Positions 8,072 through 17,036 of a stretch of DNA of 55,213 nucleotides are shown piece by piece; the first letter of the stretch is position 1, and the number at the start of each line of letters is the position of its first letter. Source of the DNA: Cribrihabitans_A pelagius (GTDB lineage Bacteria > Pseudomonadota > Alphaproteobacteria > Rhodobacterales > Rhodobacteraceae); assembly GCF_048820915.1 (NCBI RefSeq), contig NZ_JBMERR010000028.1, positions 1 through 55,213 of the forward strand, in the 5' to 3' direction. The position numbers and the translations under genes were made by a program. The notes beneath the pieces were generated by a model. It did no database searches and was not told where the DNA came from. It saw nothing but the letters and a program-made list of their open reading frames with translations.

Positions 8072-8554
8072 TCAAGTACCCAAATCCTGCTCCTGCAGGG
8101 GGAGCATGGTGGTCGACTTGATTTCCTCCATCGAGAGGAGCGCGGTGACATTGTGCACCCGCACCTCGGAGATCAGCGCCTGGTAGAATTTGTCATAGGC
8201 CCGCGCATTCCGCACCCGCACCTTGAGAATGTAGTCGATCTCGCCCGCCAGCCGGTGCGCCTCCTGCACCTCCGGCCGTTCCTTCAGCGCCTTGAGGAAC
8301 TTCGCCTGCCAGTCGGATTCGTGCTCCGAGGTGCGGATCAGAACGAAGAAGCAGGCTTCGAACCCCAGCGCTTCGGGGTCCAGGAGCACGGTCTGCTGGC
8401 CGATCACCCCGGCCTCGCGCAGCTTGCGGATGCGATTCCACACAGGGGTCTTGGAGGAGCCCACCCGGCGGGCGATTTCGTCCAGCGACTGGCTGGCATC
8501 CCGCTGCAGCTCGGCCAGAATTTTCCGGTCTGTGGCGTCGATCCGCACCGTCAT
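8072..8554 (-). CDS. Lrp/AsnC family transcriptional regulator
   Basis: This is a feast/famine-type regulator, probably controlling the divergent sulfur-assimilation operon. The start at 8554 gives 160 residues and has a good Shine-Dalgarno (GGAGAAAACAGG just upstream). The N-terminal winged helix-turn-helix (about 5-60, SLDEIARRVGSSKTPVWNRI) is followed by a RAM ligand-binding domain (about 70-150, EAHRLAGEIDYILKVRVRN), the normal Lrp architecture and length. Divergent orientation to cobA/cysI and the dyads in the shared 147-bp spacer suggest control of that operon. An Lrp-type regulator in place of CysB is a familiar arrangement in Rhodobacteraceae, as far as I recall. Confidence 0.9.
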   Translation of the reverse strand: MTVRIDATDRKILAELQRDASQSLDEIARRVGSSKTPVWNRIRKLREAGVIGQQTVLLDPEALGFEACFFVLIRTSEHESDWQAKFLKALKERPEVQEAHRLAGEIDYILKVRVRNARAYDKFYQALISEVRVHNVTALLSMEEIKSTTMLPLQEQDLGT

Positions 8555-8593
8555 TCCTGTTTTCTCCTTCTCTGAGGACCAATCGGCCCGCCA

Positions 8594-8609
8594 TTCCAGC
8601 CTGCTGGAA
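8594..8609. promoter_or_regulatory. dyad in the lrp-like/cobA divergent spacer
   Basis: TTCCAG-CCTG-CTGGAA is a perfect inverted repeat 40 bp upstream of the regulator start and 93 bp upstream of the methyltransferase gene. A second small dyad, GGAATATTTCC, lies near 8650. Either could be an operator for the Lrp-type regulator; there is no direct evidence for binding. Confidence 0.45.
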
Positions 8610-8701
8610 CCGATGTTCTTATTTCGGCGCGCATATGGCGTCATGGCGGGAATATTTCCTATATCTGAAAGCAAGTCAAACCCGCGCCGGAGAGCCAAGC
8701 G

Positions 8702-9505
8702 ATGCCATCCCGTCCCATATCCACCGATGCCGCCGCCCCCCTTGGCGCGCAGGTCACGGGCGAAGTGGTCTTTGCCGGCTCCGGGCCGGGTGATCCGGAC
8801 CTTTTGACCGTGAAGGCCCTGAAGGCGCTGCAGGGTGCCGACGTGGTGCTGCACGACCGGCTGGTGAGCGCGGAGATCCTGGCGCTGGCCGGGCCGCAGG
8901 CGGCGCTGGAAGACGTCGGCAAAGAAGGCTTCGGCCCCTCGATGAGCCAGGGAGAGATCTGCGCCCGCCTCACTGCGCATGCCCGCGCGGGCCGCAAGGT
9001 GCTGCGGCTGAAGGGCGGCGATCCGGCGATCTTTGCCCGTCTCGACGAGGAGCTTGCCGCCTGCGAGGCCGCGGGCATCGCCTACAGCATCATCCCCGGC
9101 ATCACCGCCGCCTCGGCCGCCGCCGCAGGCATCGGGCAGAGCCTGACCCAGCGCGGCCGCAACGCCGCGGTGCGCTTCCTGACCGGCCATGTGATGCGCG
9201 GCTTTGCCGATCACGATTGGGCCGCACTTGCGCGCCCGGGCGAAGTGGCCGCGATCTACATGGGCAAGAAATCCGCCCGCTTCGTGCAGGGCCGCCTGAT
9301 CATGCACGGCGCGGACCGCGCGACCCCCGTGACCATTGTCGAGAATGCCTCGCGCCCCGATCAGCGGGTGCTGGAAACCACGCTGGACCGCCTGCCCGCC
9401 GACCTCGAAGCGGCCGGGTTCGACGGCCCTGCCCTGACCTTCCTGGGTCTCGCCCCGCGCAAGGCGGCGGCGGCCCTGACCGACCTCAAGACGGAGCTTG
9501 CCTGA
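8702..9505 (+). CDS. cobA: uroporphyrinogen-III C-methyltransferase (siroheme synthesis)
   Basis: This enzyme transfers two methyl groups from S-adenosylmethionine to uroporphyrinogen III to give precorrin-2, the precursor of siroheme needed by the sulfite reductase encoded two genes on. The 267-residue protein carries the SUMT signatures: VVFAGSGPGDPDLLTVKA near residue 21, VVLHDRLVS, LRLKGGDPAIFAR and IPGITAASAAAA. It corresponds only to the C-terminal methyltransferase part of CysG; the precorrin-2 dehydrogenase/ferrochelatase part is not fused and not nearby. It heads the operon, and its stop overlaps the next start by one base (TGATG). Confidence 0.93.
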   Translation: MPSRPISTDAAAPLGAQVTGEVVFAGSGPGDPDLLTVKALKALQGADVVLHDRLVSAEILALAGPQAALEDVGKEGFGPSMSQGEICARLTAHARAGRKVLRLKGGDPAIFARLDEELAACEAAGIAYSIIPGITAASAAAAGIGQSLTQRGRNAAVRFLTGHVMRGFADHDWAALARPGEVAAIYMGKKSARFVQGRLIMHGADRATPVTIVENASRPDQRVLETTLDRLPADLEAAGFDGPALTFLGLAPRKAAAALTDLKTELA

Positions 9506-9805
9506 TGCCGCGCCCCTTTACGCCCAAAGTTGTCACCGCCAACGACCTGCTTGAAGGCGATGTGATCTACCTCAAGGCCGACAACAGCTGGACCCGGGAC
9601 ATGTCCGAGGCCGAGCTGATCACCGATGAGGCCGACGCCCAGCTGCGCCTTCTGGAGGCCGAGCAGCAGGCGCTTCGCATCGTCGGCGCCTATCTGGCCG
9701 ACGCCAAGGCAGGCCCGAACGGCCCCGAACCGACCCACTTCCGCGAGGAATTCCGCCGCACCGGCCCCTCGAACTACGCCCATGGCAAACAGGAGGCTGA
9801 AGCCA

Positions 9806-9813
<8 letters not shown>
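9505..9813 (+). CDS. DUF2849 protein of the sulfite-reduction operon
   Basis: This is a small protein of 102 residues, coupled at both ends: its start overlaps the cobA stop and its stop overlaps the cysI start by 8 bp. The sequence (FTPKVVTANDLLEGDVIYL near the start) matches what I recall of the DUF2849 family, which is found beside siroheme-dependent reductases in alphaproteobacteria. It is acidic and soluble, without cysteines, so it does not look like an electron carrier. A role in sulfite reductase assembly, siroheme handling or regulation is possible from context only. Confidence 0.85.
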
Positions 9814-11470
<1,657 letters not shown>

Positions 11471-11474
11471 CCCC

Positions 11475-12245
11475 ATGTTCCATGCAACCGGAAATACGCC
11501 TCCCGGCGGATCCGGGGAGGCTGATGCCGCCCACGCCCGGGAGCTGGCCGCCAAGGCGGAGGCGCTCAATGCGCGCTTCCGCCACCACTCGGCCACCTCG
11601 GTGATGGAAGGCGCGCTGCGCGAGGCGGGCAATATCGCCCTGGTGTCCTCCTTCGGGGCTGAATCGGTGGTCCTCCTGCACATGGCCGCGATCATCGACC
11701 CGTTGACGCCGGTGCTGTTTGTCGACACCGAGCTGCTGTTCACCGAAACGCTGGTCTACCAGCAGGAGGTGAGCGAGCGCCTTGGCCTGCGCAATGTTCA
11801 GATCATCCGCGCCGAAGCCATCGCGGAGAAAGACCCCTACGGCGCCCTGCGCTTCAGCGACAAGGACGCCTGCTGCACCCTGCGCAAGACCGCGCCGCTG
11901 CAAAAGGCCCTGACGGGCTTCGAGGGCTGGATCACCGGCCGCAAGCGCTTCCAGTCCGGCAGCCGCGCCGCCCTGGACTTCTTCGAGGTCGAGGACGGAA
12001 CCGGACGGCTCAAGATCAACCCGCTGGCCCATTGGGCGCCGGAGGACGTGCGCGCCTACATGGATGAAAACCGCTTGCCCCGCCATCCGCTGGTGGCCAA
12101 GGGCTACCCGTCGATCGGCTGCGCGCCCTGCACCAGCCCGGTCAAGGAAGGCGAAGACCCGCGCGCCGGCCGCTGGCGCGGGGAAAACAAGGAAGAATGC
12201 GGCATCCACGTGGTGGATGGCAAATTCGTGCGCACAGGAGCGTAA
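11475..12245 (+). CDS. cysH: assimilatory adenylyl-sulfate (APS) reductase, CysH family
   Basis: This enzyme reduces activated sulfate to sulfite, using thioredoxin-type reductant. The 256-residue protein has the adenine-nucleotide alpha-hydrolase fold with VSSFGAESVVLL near residue 56 and the substrate motif ITGRKRFQSGSRA. It has both a vicinal cysteine pair (KDACCTLRK) and a later CxxC (IGCAPCTSP); these four cysteines bind a 4Fe-4S cluster and mark enzymes that prefer APS to PAPS. The C-terminal redox cysteine is present in EECGIH. It starts four bases after cysI and precedes the DUF934 gene. Confidence 0.92.
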   Translation: MFHATGNTPPGGSGEADAAHARELAAKAEALNARFRHHSATSVMEGALREAGNIALVSSFGAESVVLLHMAAIIDPLTPVLFVDTELLFTETLVYQQEVSERLGLRNVQIIRAEAIAEKDPYGALRFSDKDACCTLRKTAPLQKALTGFEGWITGRKRFQSGSRAALDFFEVEDGTGRLKINPLAHWAPEDVRAYMDENRLPRHPLVAKGYPSIGCAPCTSPVKEGEDPRAGRWRGENKEECGIHVVDGKFVRTGA

Positions 12246-12250
12246 GTGAG

Positions 12251-12646
12251 ATGACTGTTATCGTGACCGACACGGGCTTTGCCCAGGATGACTGGACCGG
12301 CGGCTTTGACGGCGCCAATGTGCTGGAGCTGGCCTCGGACGCCAGCCTGAACGACGTGGCGCTGGACGGGGTGGAGCTGGTGCGGGTACAATTCCCGAGC
12401 TTTGCGGACGGGCGCGGCTTCACGCTGGCCCGCCAGCTGCGGCTGCGGGGGTATGAAGGCCGCCTGCGCGCCTTCGGCCATGTGCTGGCCGATCAGTACG
12501 CGATGGCCCGCCGCTCCGGCTTTGACGAGGTGGAGATCAGCGGCGAGCTGGCCGCCCGCCAGCCCGAGGCGCAGTGGCTGGCCCGCGCCAACTGGCAGGC
12601 GCACAGCTATCAGGCCCGCCTGCGCGGCAGCACCGCCGCCCGCTGA
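12251..12646 (+). CDS. DUF934 protein of the sulfite-reduction operon
   Basis: This 131-residue protein begins five bases after cysH. Its sequence (DGVELVRVQFPSFADGRGFT, then RQLRLRGYEGRLRAFGHVLADQ) matches the DUF934 family, regularly found with CysI/CysH in proteobacteria and often annotated as an oxidoreductase without proof. No cysteines or nucleotide-binding motifs are visible. A partner or assembly role for ferredoxin-type sulfite reductase is inferred from co-occurrence only. It appears to be the last gene of the tightly spaced part of the operon. Confidence 0.87.
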   Translation: MTVIVTDTGFAQDDWTGGFDGANVLELASDASLNDVALDGVELVRVQFPSFADGRGFTLARQLRLRGYEGRLRAFGHVLADQYAMARRSGFDEVEISGELAARQPEAQWLARANWQAHSYQARLRGSTAAR

Positions 12647-12732
12647 GCCGGCCCCGCACATCCCGCCGCCAAAGCCCGTGATGGCGCCGTAAAACCACGG
12701 CAAAATCCCGGGCTTCAGCCGGCTTCTGTCCT

Positions 12733-12792
12733 GCAGGGGTTCCCCTGCCCCGGATCAACGATTAATCAGAGGTGCCGGAGTTACCCTCCGGC
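12733..12792. promoter_or_regulatory. two hairpins upstream of the ferredoxin-NADP reductase gene
   Basis: GCAGGGG-TT-CCCCTGC (12733-12748) and GCCGGAG-TTACC-CTCCGGC (12774-12792) are perfect 7-bp inverted repeats in the 156-bp spacer after the DUF934 gene. The second ends ten bases before the chosen ATG and could limit ribosome access or act as an operator. The first has no T-tract. Confidence 0.45.
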
Positions 12793-12802
12793 AGAGCAAC
12801 CG

Positions 12803-13669
12803 ATGAACGAGATGACGCCCGTGACCGACACCGCACTCCCCCCCGCGCCCGAAAAGGCGAAACCGGCTCTGCCCGATGCGCAGACCGTAACGCACGTGAA
12901 GCATTGGACCGACCGGCTGTTCTCCTTCAAGGTGACCCGCCCGGCCTCCCTGCGGTTCCGCTCGGGCGAGTTCGTGATGATCGGCCTGATGAACGACCCG
13001 GACCCCAAGACCGGCAAGGTGAAACCCCTGCTGCGCGCCTATTCCATCGCTTCCCCCTCCTGGGACGAGGAAATGGAATTCTACTCGATCAAGGTGCAGG
13101 ACGGCCCGCTGACCTCCAGGCTGCAGCACATTAAGGAAGGCGACGAGATCATCCTGCGCCCCAAGCCGGTCGGCACCCTGGTGCATGACGCGCTCTTGCC
13201 TGGCAAGCGGATCTGGTTCTTTGCCACCGGCACCGGCTTTGCGCCCTTCGCCTCGCTGCTGCGGGAGCCGCAAACCTATCACGACTACGACGAGGTCATC
13301 ATCACCCACACCTGCCGCGAGGCCGGGGAGCTGACCTATGGTGCTGAGCTGATCGAAAGCCTGAAGGACGACGAGCTCTTGAACGAGCTGATCGGCGAGG
13401 GCTTCTGGAAGAAGATCAAGTACTACCCCACCACCACCCGCGAGGAGAGCGCCAAGATGGGCCGCATCACCGACCTGATGCGCTCCGGCGAGGCCTTTGC
13501 CGACCTCGGCGTGCCGCCCCTGAACGCCGCAAGCGACCGCGCAATGATCTGCGGCAACCTGGCCTTCAACCTGGAGCTCAAGGACCTGTTCGAGAACACC
13601 TACGGGCTGGAAGAAGGCGCAAATTCCAAGCCCGCGCATTTCGTGGTGGAAAAGGCCTTCCTCGATTGA
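12803..13669 (+). CDS. fpr: ferredoxin-NADP reductase
   Basis: This FAD enzyme exchanges electrons between NADPH and ferredoxin or flavodoxin; next to ferredoxin-type CysI it is the likely reductant supply for sulfite reduction. The 288-residue protein has the FAD-binding motif RAYSIASPSW (about residue 78), the NADP-binding GTGFAPFASLLREP (about 147) and a C-terminal ICGNLAFNLELKDL with final VEKAFLD, as in bacterial subclass I reductases. The N-terminus is about 25 residues longer than Fpr of enterobacteria and proline-rich; an in-frame ATG at 12812 is an alternative start. Confidence 0.92.
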   Translation: MNEMTPVTDTALPPAPEKAKPALPDAQTVTHVKHWTDRLFSFKVTRPASLRFRSGEFVMIGLMNDPDPKTGKVKPLLRAYSIASPSWDEEMEFYSIKVQDGPLTSRLQHIKEGDEIILRPKPVGTLVHDALLPGKRIWFFATGTGFAPFASLLREPQTYHDYDEVIITHTCREAGELTYGAELIESLKDDELLNELIGEGFWKKIKYYPTTTREESAKMGRITDLMRSGEAFADLGVPPLNAASDRAMICGNLAFNLELKDLFENTYGLEEGANSKPAHFVVEKAFLD

Positions 13670-13694
13670 TTTCAGCGCTCTGCGCAGAATTGCG

Positions 13695-13720
13695 ACGGGA
13701 GGCCCGCGGCCTCCCGTTTT
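13695..13720 (+). terminator. rho-independent terminator after fpr
   Basis: ACGGGAGGCC and GGCCTCCCGT form a perfect 10-bp stem with a CGC loop, ending in TTTT, 26 bp past the fpr stop. Confidence 0.85.
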
Positions 13721-13889
13721 GCGTCTTCGGCCGCAGATGCCTGCCGCGGCGGGGGATTTCCGCGCCGCGGCGCAACATGCGGCCTTGAAATGCGGCTTTC
13801 CTGCCGCCATACCGGCCTTAAGCCTTGAATCACATACAGGGGAGCAGTAGCTTTCCCGCACTTTTTGCAATGACAGAAGGATCGCAGTC

Positions 13890-14438
<549 letters not shown>

Positions 14439-14462
14439 GCTGCTTTTCAGCGCAAAGATGCC

Positions 14463-14497
14463 AAGCCCCGTCCGACTGCCGGACGGGGCTTTTTTTT
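14463..14497 (+). terminator. rho-independent terminator after infC
   Basis: AAGCCCCGTCCG and CGGACGGGGCTT form a long stem followed by eight T residues, 25 bp after the infC stop. Confidence 0.95.
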
Positions 14498-14570
14498 GCA
14501 GCTGTGCCGGGGCTCTCAGCGGGTACCGCCCGGAGGAACCAGGCTCTCGCGGGGAGAGGGCCGGGCTGCC

Positions 14571-14588
14571 TGCCCCGCCAGCGGGGCA
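14571..14588. repeat. short perfect inverted repeat
   Basis: TGCCCCGC-CA-GCGGGGCA lies in the spacer between infC and the secreted protein gene. No T-tract follows. Its function is unknown; it may simply add structure to the leader of the downstream gene. Confidence 0.4.
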
Positions 14589-14723
14589 TAGCGGGCCCCT
14601 CCTCCCCTCAGCTGCCTGTGCCCTGCATCCGTTTCATCTCCGGGTCCTCCGGGCGGCAGCGCGGAAACGGGGGAACGCGATGCGGGATTGCCGCGTTGCT
14701 TTCCCGAATGAAAGGAGTTTGGC

Positions 14724-15803
14724 ATGACCAAATTATTGATCGGCAGCGCCGTGGCGCTCGCTCTGGCTTCGACGTCCCTGTCTGCAGCCCCGCTCCAAGC
14801 CCAGGGCAGCATCCCAGGCTTCGGTACGGCAATTGGCGAACAGATCTGGCTCGCCAAGGGCAACAACGGCAAGGGCCATGGCGACGGTCACGGGGGCGGC
14901 AAGAAAAAGCTGCCCAAGAAAGGCCATGGCAATGCCGGCAATGGCAACCCCGGCAACGGGAACGCTCATGCAGGCAATGGAAATGACCGCGCCAGTGATG
15001 GTATGGGCAACGGCAAGCCCGGCCATGCCGGCGGACCAAAGCCTAAGGCGAAAGGCAAAGATACCGGGCACGCCTCAAGCGGGAATGGCAATGGCGCCCA
15101 CAGCCGCCGGGCCTTCACCAAGGCAGAGCGCGAAGAGGCCGCGAGCCGCATTTCCTCGGCACCGGCCCCCGCAGGCCGCGACATGACGCGCGTCCTGGGC
15201 GCAGCAGCCCTCGCCCTGGTCACGCCGCAGCTCATCGTGTCCGACATCCCCGAGGATGAGCTGATCGTCTACCGCAATTGCCCGCCGGGGCTGGCAAAGA
15301 AGGATCCGCCCTGCGTGCCGCCCGGTCTCGCCAAGAAAGGCGTGACCTACGATGAATGGGCGTCTAACGATCAGGACCGGTACGAATCAATCTGGGTCGA
15401 GCGCCGCAACCAATGGCTCAGCTCCGAAGCCGATACGCTCGCCGATCCGGACCCCGGACTCCTGCTGCTGCAATCGGACCAGATCGCGACACTTTTCGGT
15501 CTCGGTCCCGCGCCCGAAGGGCAGCGGTATGCCCTGATCGACGGCATGCCCGTGCTGCTCGACGAGGAGGACTACAATTCTCTGCTCCTGGTCAACCAGA
15601 TGGCACAAGTGCCGGACCTCGCGGCCGGAGTGCCGGTTGCCCCCGCGGCTGCCTTGACGCAGGATGAATTGGTCAGCCTGTACCGGCTACCTCAGCCGTC
15701 TGCCGATGAAAACTACGCCGTGCTGAACGGGCAACTCGTGCTGTTGGACGACGAAGGATACGAGCTGCTTCAGATGCTCCGCATCGCGCGGGCCATTCTC
15801 TAG
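14724..15803 (+). CDS. secreted Gly/Asn/His-rich protein with duplicated C-terminal module, function unknown
   Basis: I do not recognise a characterised homologue. The 359-residue protein starts after a strong Shine-Dalgarno (AAAGGAG). Visible parts: signal peptide (1-26, ending near PLQA-QG); a low-complexity Gly/Asn/His/Lys segment (about 44-130); a hydrophobic stretch (about 155-170); two PPGLAKK copies separated by a cysteine pair (NCPPGLAKK...CVPPGLAKK, about 190-210); and two tandem copies of a module of about 45 residues (from about 248 and 310). Both modules have a run like the second copy's YAVLNGQLVLLDDEGYELL. The PPGLAKK motif recurs in small periplasmic proteins related to RcnB, as I recall, so a periplasmic or envelope role is plausible. 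It stands alone between terminators. Confidence 0.8.
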   Translation: MTKLLIGSAVALALASTSLSAAPLQAQGSIPGFGTAIGEQIWLAKGNNGKGHGDGHGGGKKKLPKKGHGNAGNGNPGNGNAHAGNGNDRASDGMGNGKPGHAGGPKPKAKGKDTGHASSGNGNGAHSRRAFTKAEREEAASRISSAPAPAGRDMTRVLGAAALALVTPQLIVSDIPEDELIVYRNCPPGLAKKDPPCVPPGLAKKGVTYDEWASNDQDRYESIWVERRNQWLSSEADTLADPDPGLLLLQSDQIATLFGLGPAPEGQRYALIDGMPVLLDEEDYNSLLLVNQMAQVPDLAAGVPVAPAAALTQDELVSLYRLPQPSADENYAVLNGQLVLLDDEGYELLQMLRIARAIL

Positions 15804-15860
15804 AGTTCCGTACCGAAACGGAGAGGGCCTCTGATCCCTCCCCGCCGATTGCAGCAAACG

Positions 15861-15890
15861 ATGCAGCCGCCGGTCCTCCGGCGGCTGCAT
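15861..15890. terminator. long hairpin after the secreted protein gene
   Basis: ATGCAGCCGCCGG and CCGGCGGCTGCAT are perfect 13-bp arms with a TCCT loop, 57 bp past the stop. The T-tract is weak (TCAGGTTT), so termination is probable but not certain. Confidence 0.7.
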
Positions 15891-16156
15891 TCAGGTTTAC
15901 CTGAAGATGGCGGAGACCCGAATTATCCAGCCAGGAAGCCCGAGATTTGGTTTGATGATTTTGTCCCGGAAAAGCGTCATTGCCCGGCACTCCAGGGTTG
16001 CGCTCAAGAAGGGCAGAAATGGCAGGTCGAGCCGCCTGCTCTGCATTGAATGCAGACATCAGGGAACTGATGCTGATCGCGCAGCGGAGCGATTGCTTGC
16101 CCGGCAACAGGGGCCGCGCCGCACGGACGCCCCCCCCCTTTCCTCGCCCGCGCGTC
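15891..16156. other. spacer after the hairpin, no gene seen
   Basis: The rest of the 353-bp interval between the secreted protein gene and coxM contains only short overlapping frames without recognisable sequence or a ribosome-binding site. It is the convergent end of two transcription units. Confidence 0.5.
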
Positions 16157-16948
16157 TCACTCCGCGGCCGTCACCGCCCGCTGGGTCAGCACCTTCACCA
16201 GATGCGCGCGGTACTCTTTGCTGCCGTGCAGGTCCGCCATCATGCCCGCGGGATCAATGCTCAGGCCCGAAACCGCATCGGGGGTGAAATCTCCCGAAAG
16301 CGCCGCCTCGGCCTCGCTCCAGCGGAATACGCCCTCCTCGGATGCGCCGGTGACCGCCACCCGCACACCATCGCCGTGCTGCGCCACGAAGACGCCGACC
16401 AAGGCAAAGCGCGAGGCGGGCTGGACGAACTTCTGGTAGTCCGCCTTCTGCGGCACAGGAAAACGCACCGCGGTGATGATCTCGCCCTCGTCGAGCGCGG
16501 TGGTGAACAGCCCCTGAAAGAAGTCGTCCGCCGCGATCTCGCGCGCGTTGGTAACAATGGCGGCGCCGCTCGCCAGCGCCGCCGCCGGGTAACACGCGGC
16601 CGGGTCGTTGTTGGCAAGCGAGCCTCCGATGGTGCCGCGGTTGCGCACCGCCGGGTCGCCGATGTGGCCCGCAAGCTTCGCCAGCGCGGGATAGCGGGAA
16701 GCCGCGGCCTCCGCGACCTCGGCATGGGTGGCACCGCCGCCCGCCACCAGCGCGCCGTCATCGTCCTCGCTCACACCCTTCATCTCGGCGATGCCGGAAA
16801 GGCTCACCAGTTTCGACGGCATCGCCAGGCGCTGCTTCAGCGTCGGGATCAGCGTCTGCCCGCCGCCCAAGGGCTGCGCGTCCTCCTCCGCCAGGGCCGC
16901 CACGGCCTCCGCCACGGTCGAGGGTTTCTCGAACTCGAATTCATACAT
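16157..16948 (-). CDS. coxM: CO dehydrogenase-like FAD-binding subunit (CoxM)
   Basis: This is the medium, FAD-binding subunit of a xanthine-oxidase-family molybdenum hydroxylase; it passes electrons from the iron-sulfur subunit to the acceptor. The start at 16948 follows a GGAAGGAAGAG ribosome-binding site and gives 263 residues beginning MYEFEFEKPSTVAEAVAAL. The family's FAD-binding motifs are present: PLGGGQTLIPTLKQRL (about residue 32) and IGDPAVRNRGTIGGSLANND (about 100). It is the last gene of the S-L-M order. The spacer to coxL contains a repeated extragenic element. Confidence 0.93.
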   Translation of the reverse strand: MYEFEFEKPSTVAEAVAALAEEDAQPLGGGQTLIPTLKQRLAMPSKLVSLSGIAEMKGVSEDDDGALVAGGGATHAEVAEAAASRYPALAKLAGHIGDPAVRNRGTIGGSLANNDPAACYPAAALASGAAIVTNAREIAADDFFQGLFTTALDEGEIITAVRFPVPQKADYQKFVQPASRFALVGVFVAQHGDGVRVAVTGASEEGVFRWSEAEAALSGDFTPDAVSGLSIDPAGMMADLHGSKEYRAHLVKVLTQRAVTAAE

Positions 16949-16980
16949 CTTCTCTTCCTTCCATCGAGCACAGAAGTCAC

Positions 16981-17033
16981 TTCTTCTGGCTGGAAATATC
17001 CCGGGGGTGCGGGGGCTGGCCCCCGCCCTTTTC
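16981..17033. repeat. extragenic repeat, copy 1 (AAATATCCCGGGGG type)
   Basis: TTCTTCTGGCTGGAAATATC is followed by CCGGGGG and a hairpin GCGGGGGC...GCCCCCGC. The same order of blocks recurs at 23685-23735 (inverted) and 40848-40905. It lies inside the cox operon between coxL and coxM, directly upstream of the coxM ribosome-binding site. Confidence 0.75.
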
Positions 17034-17036
17034 AAC

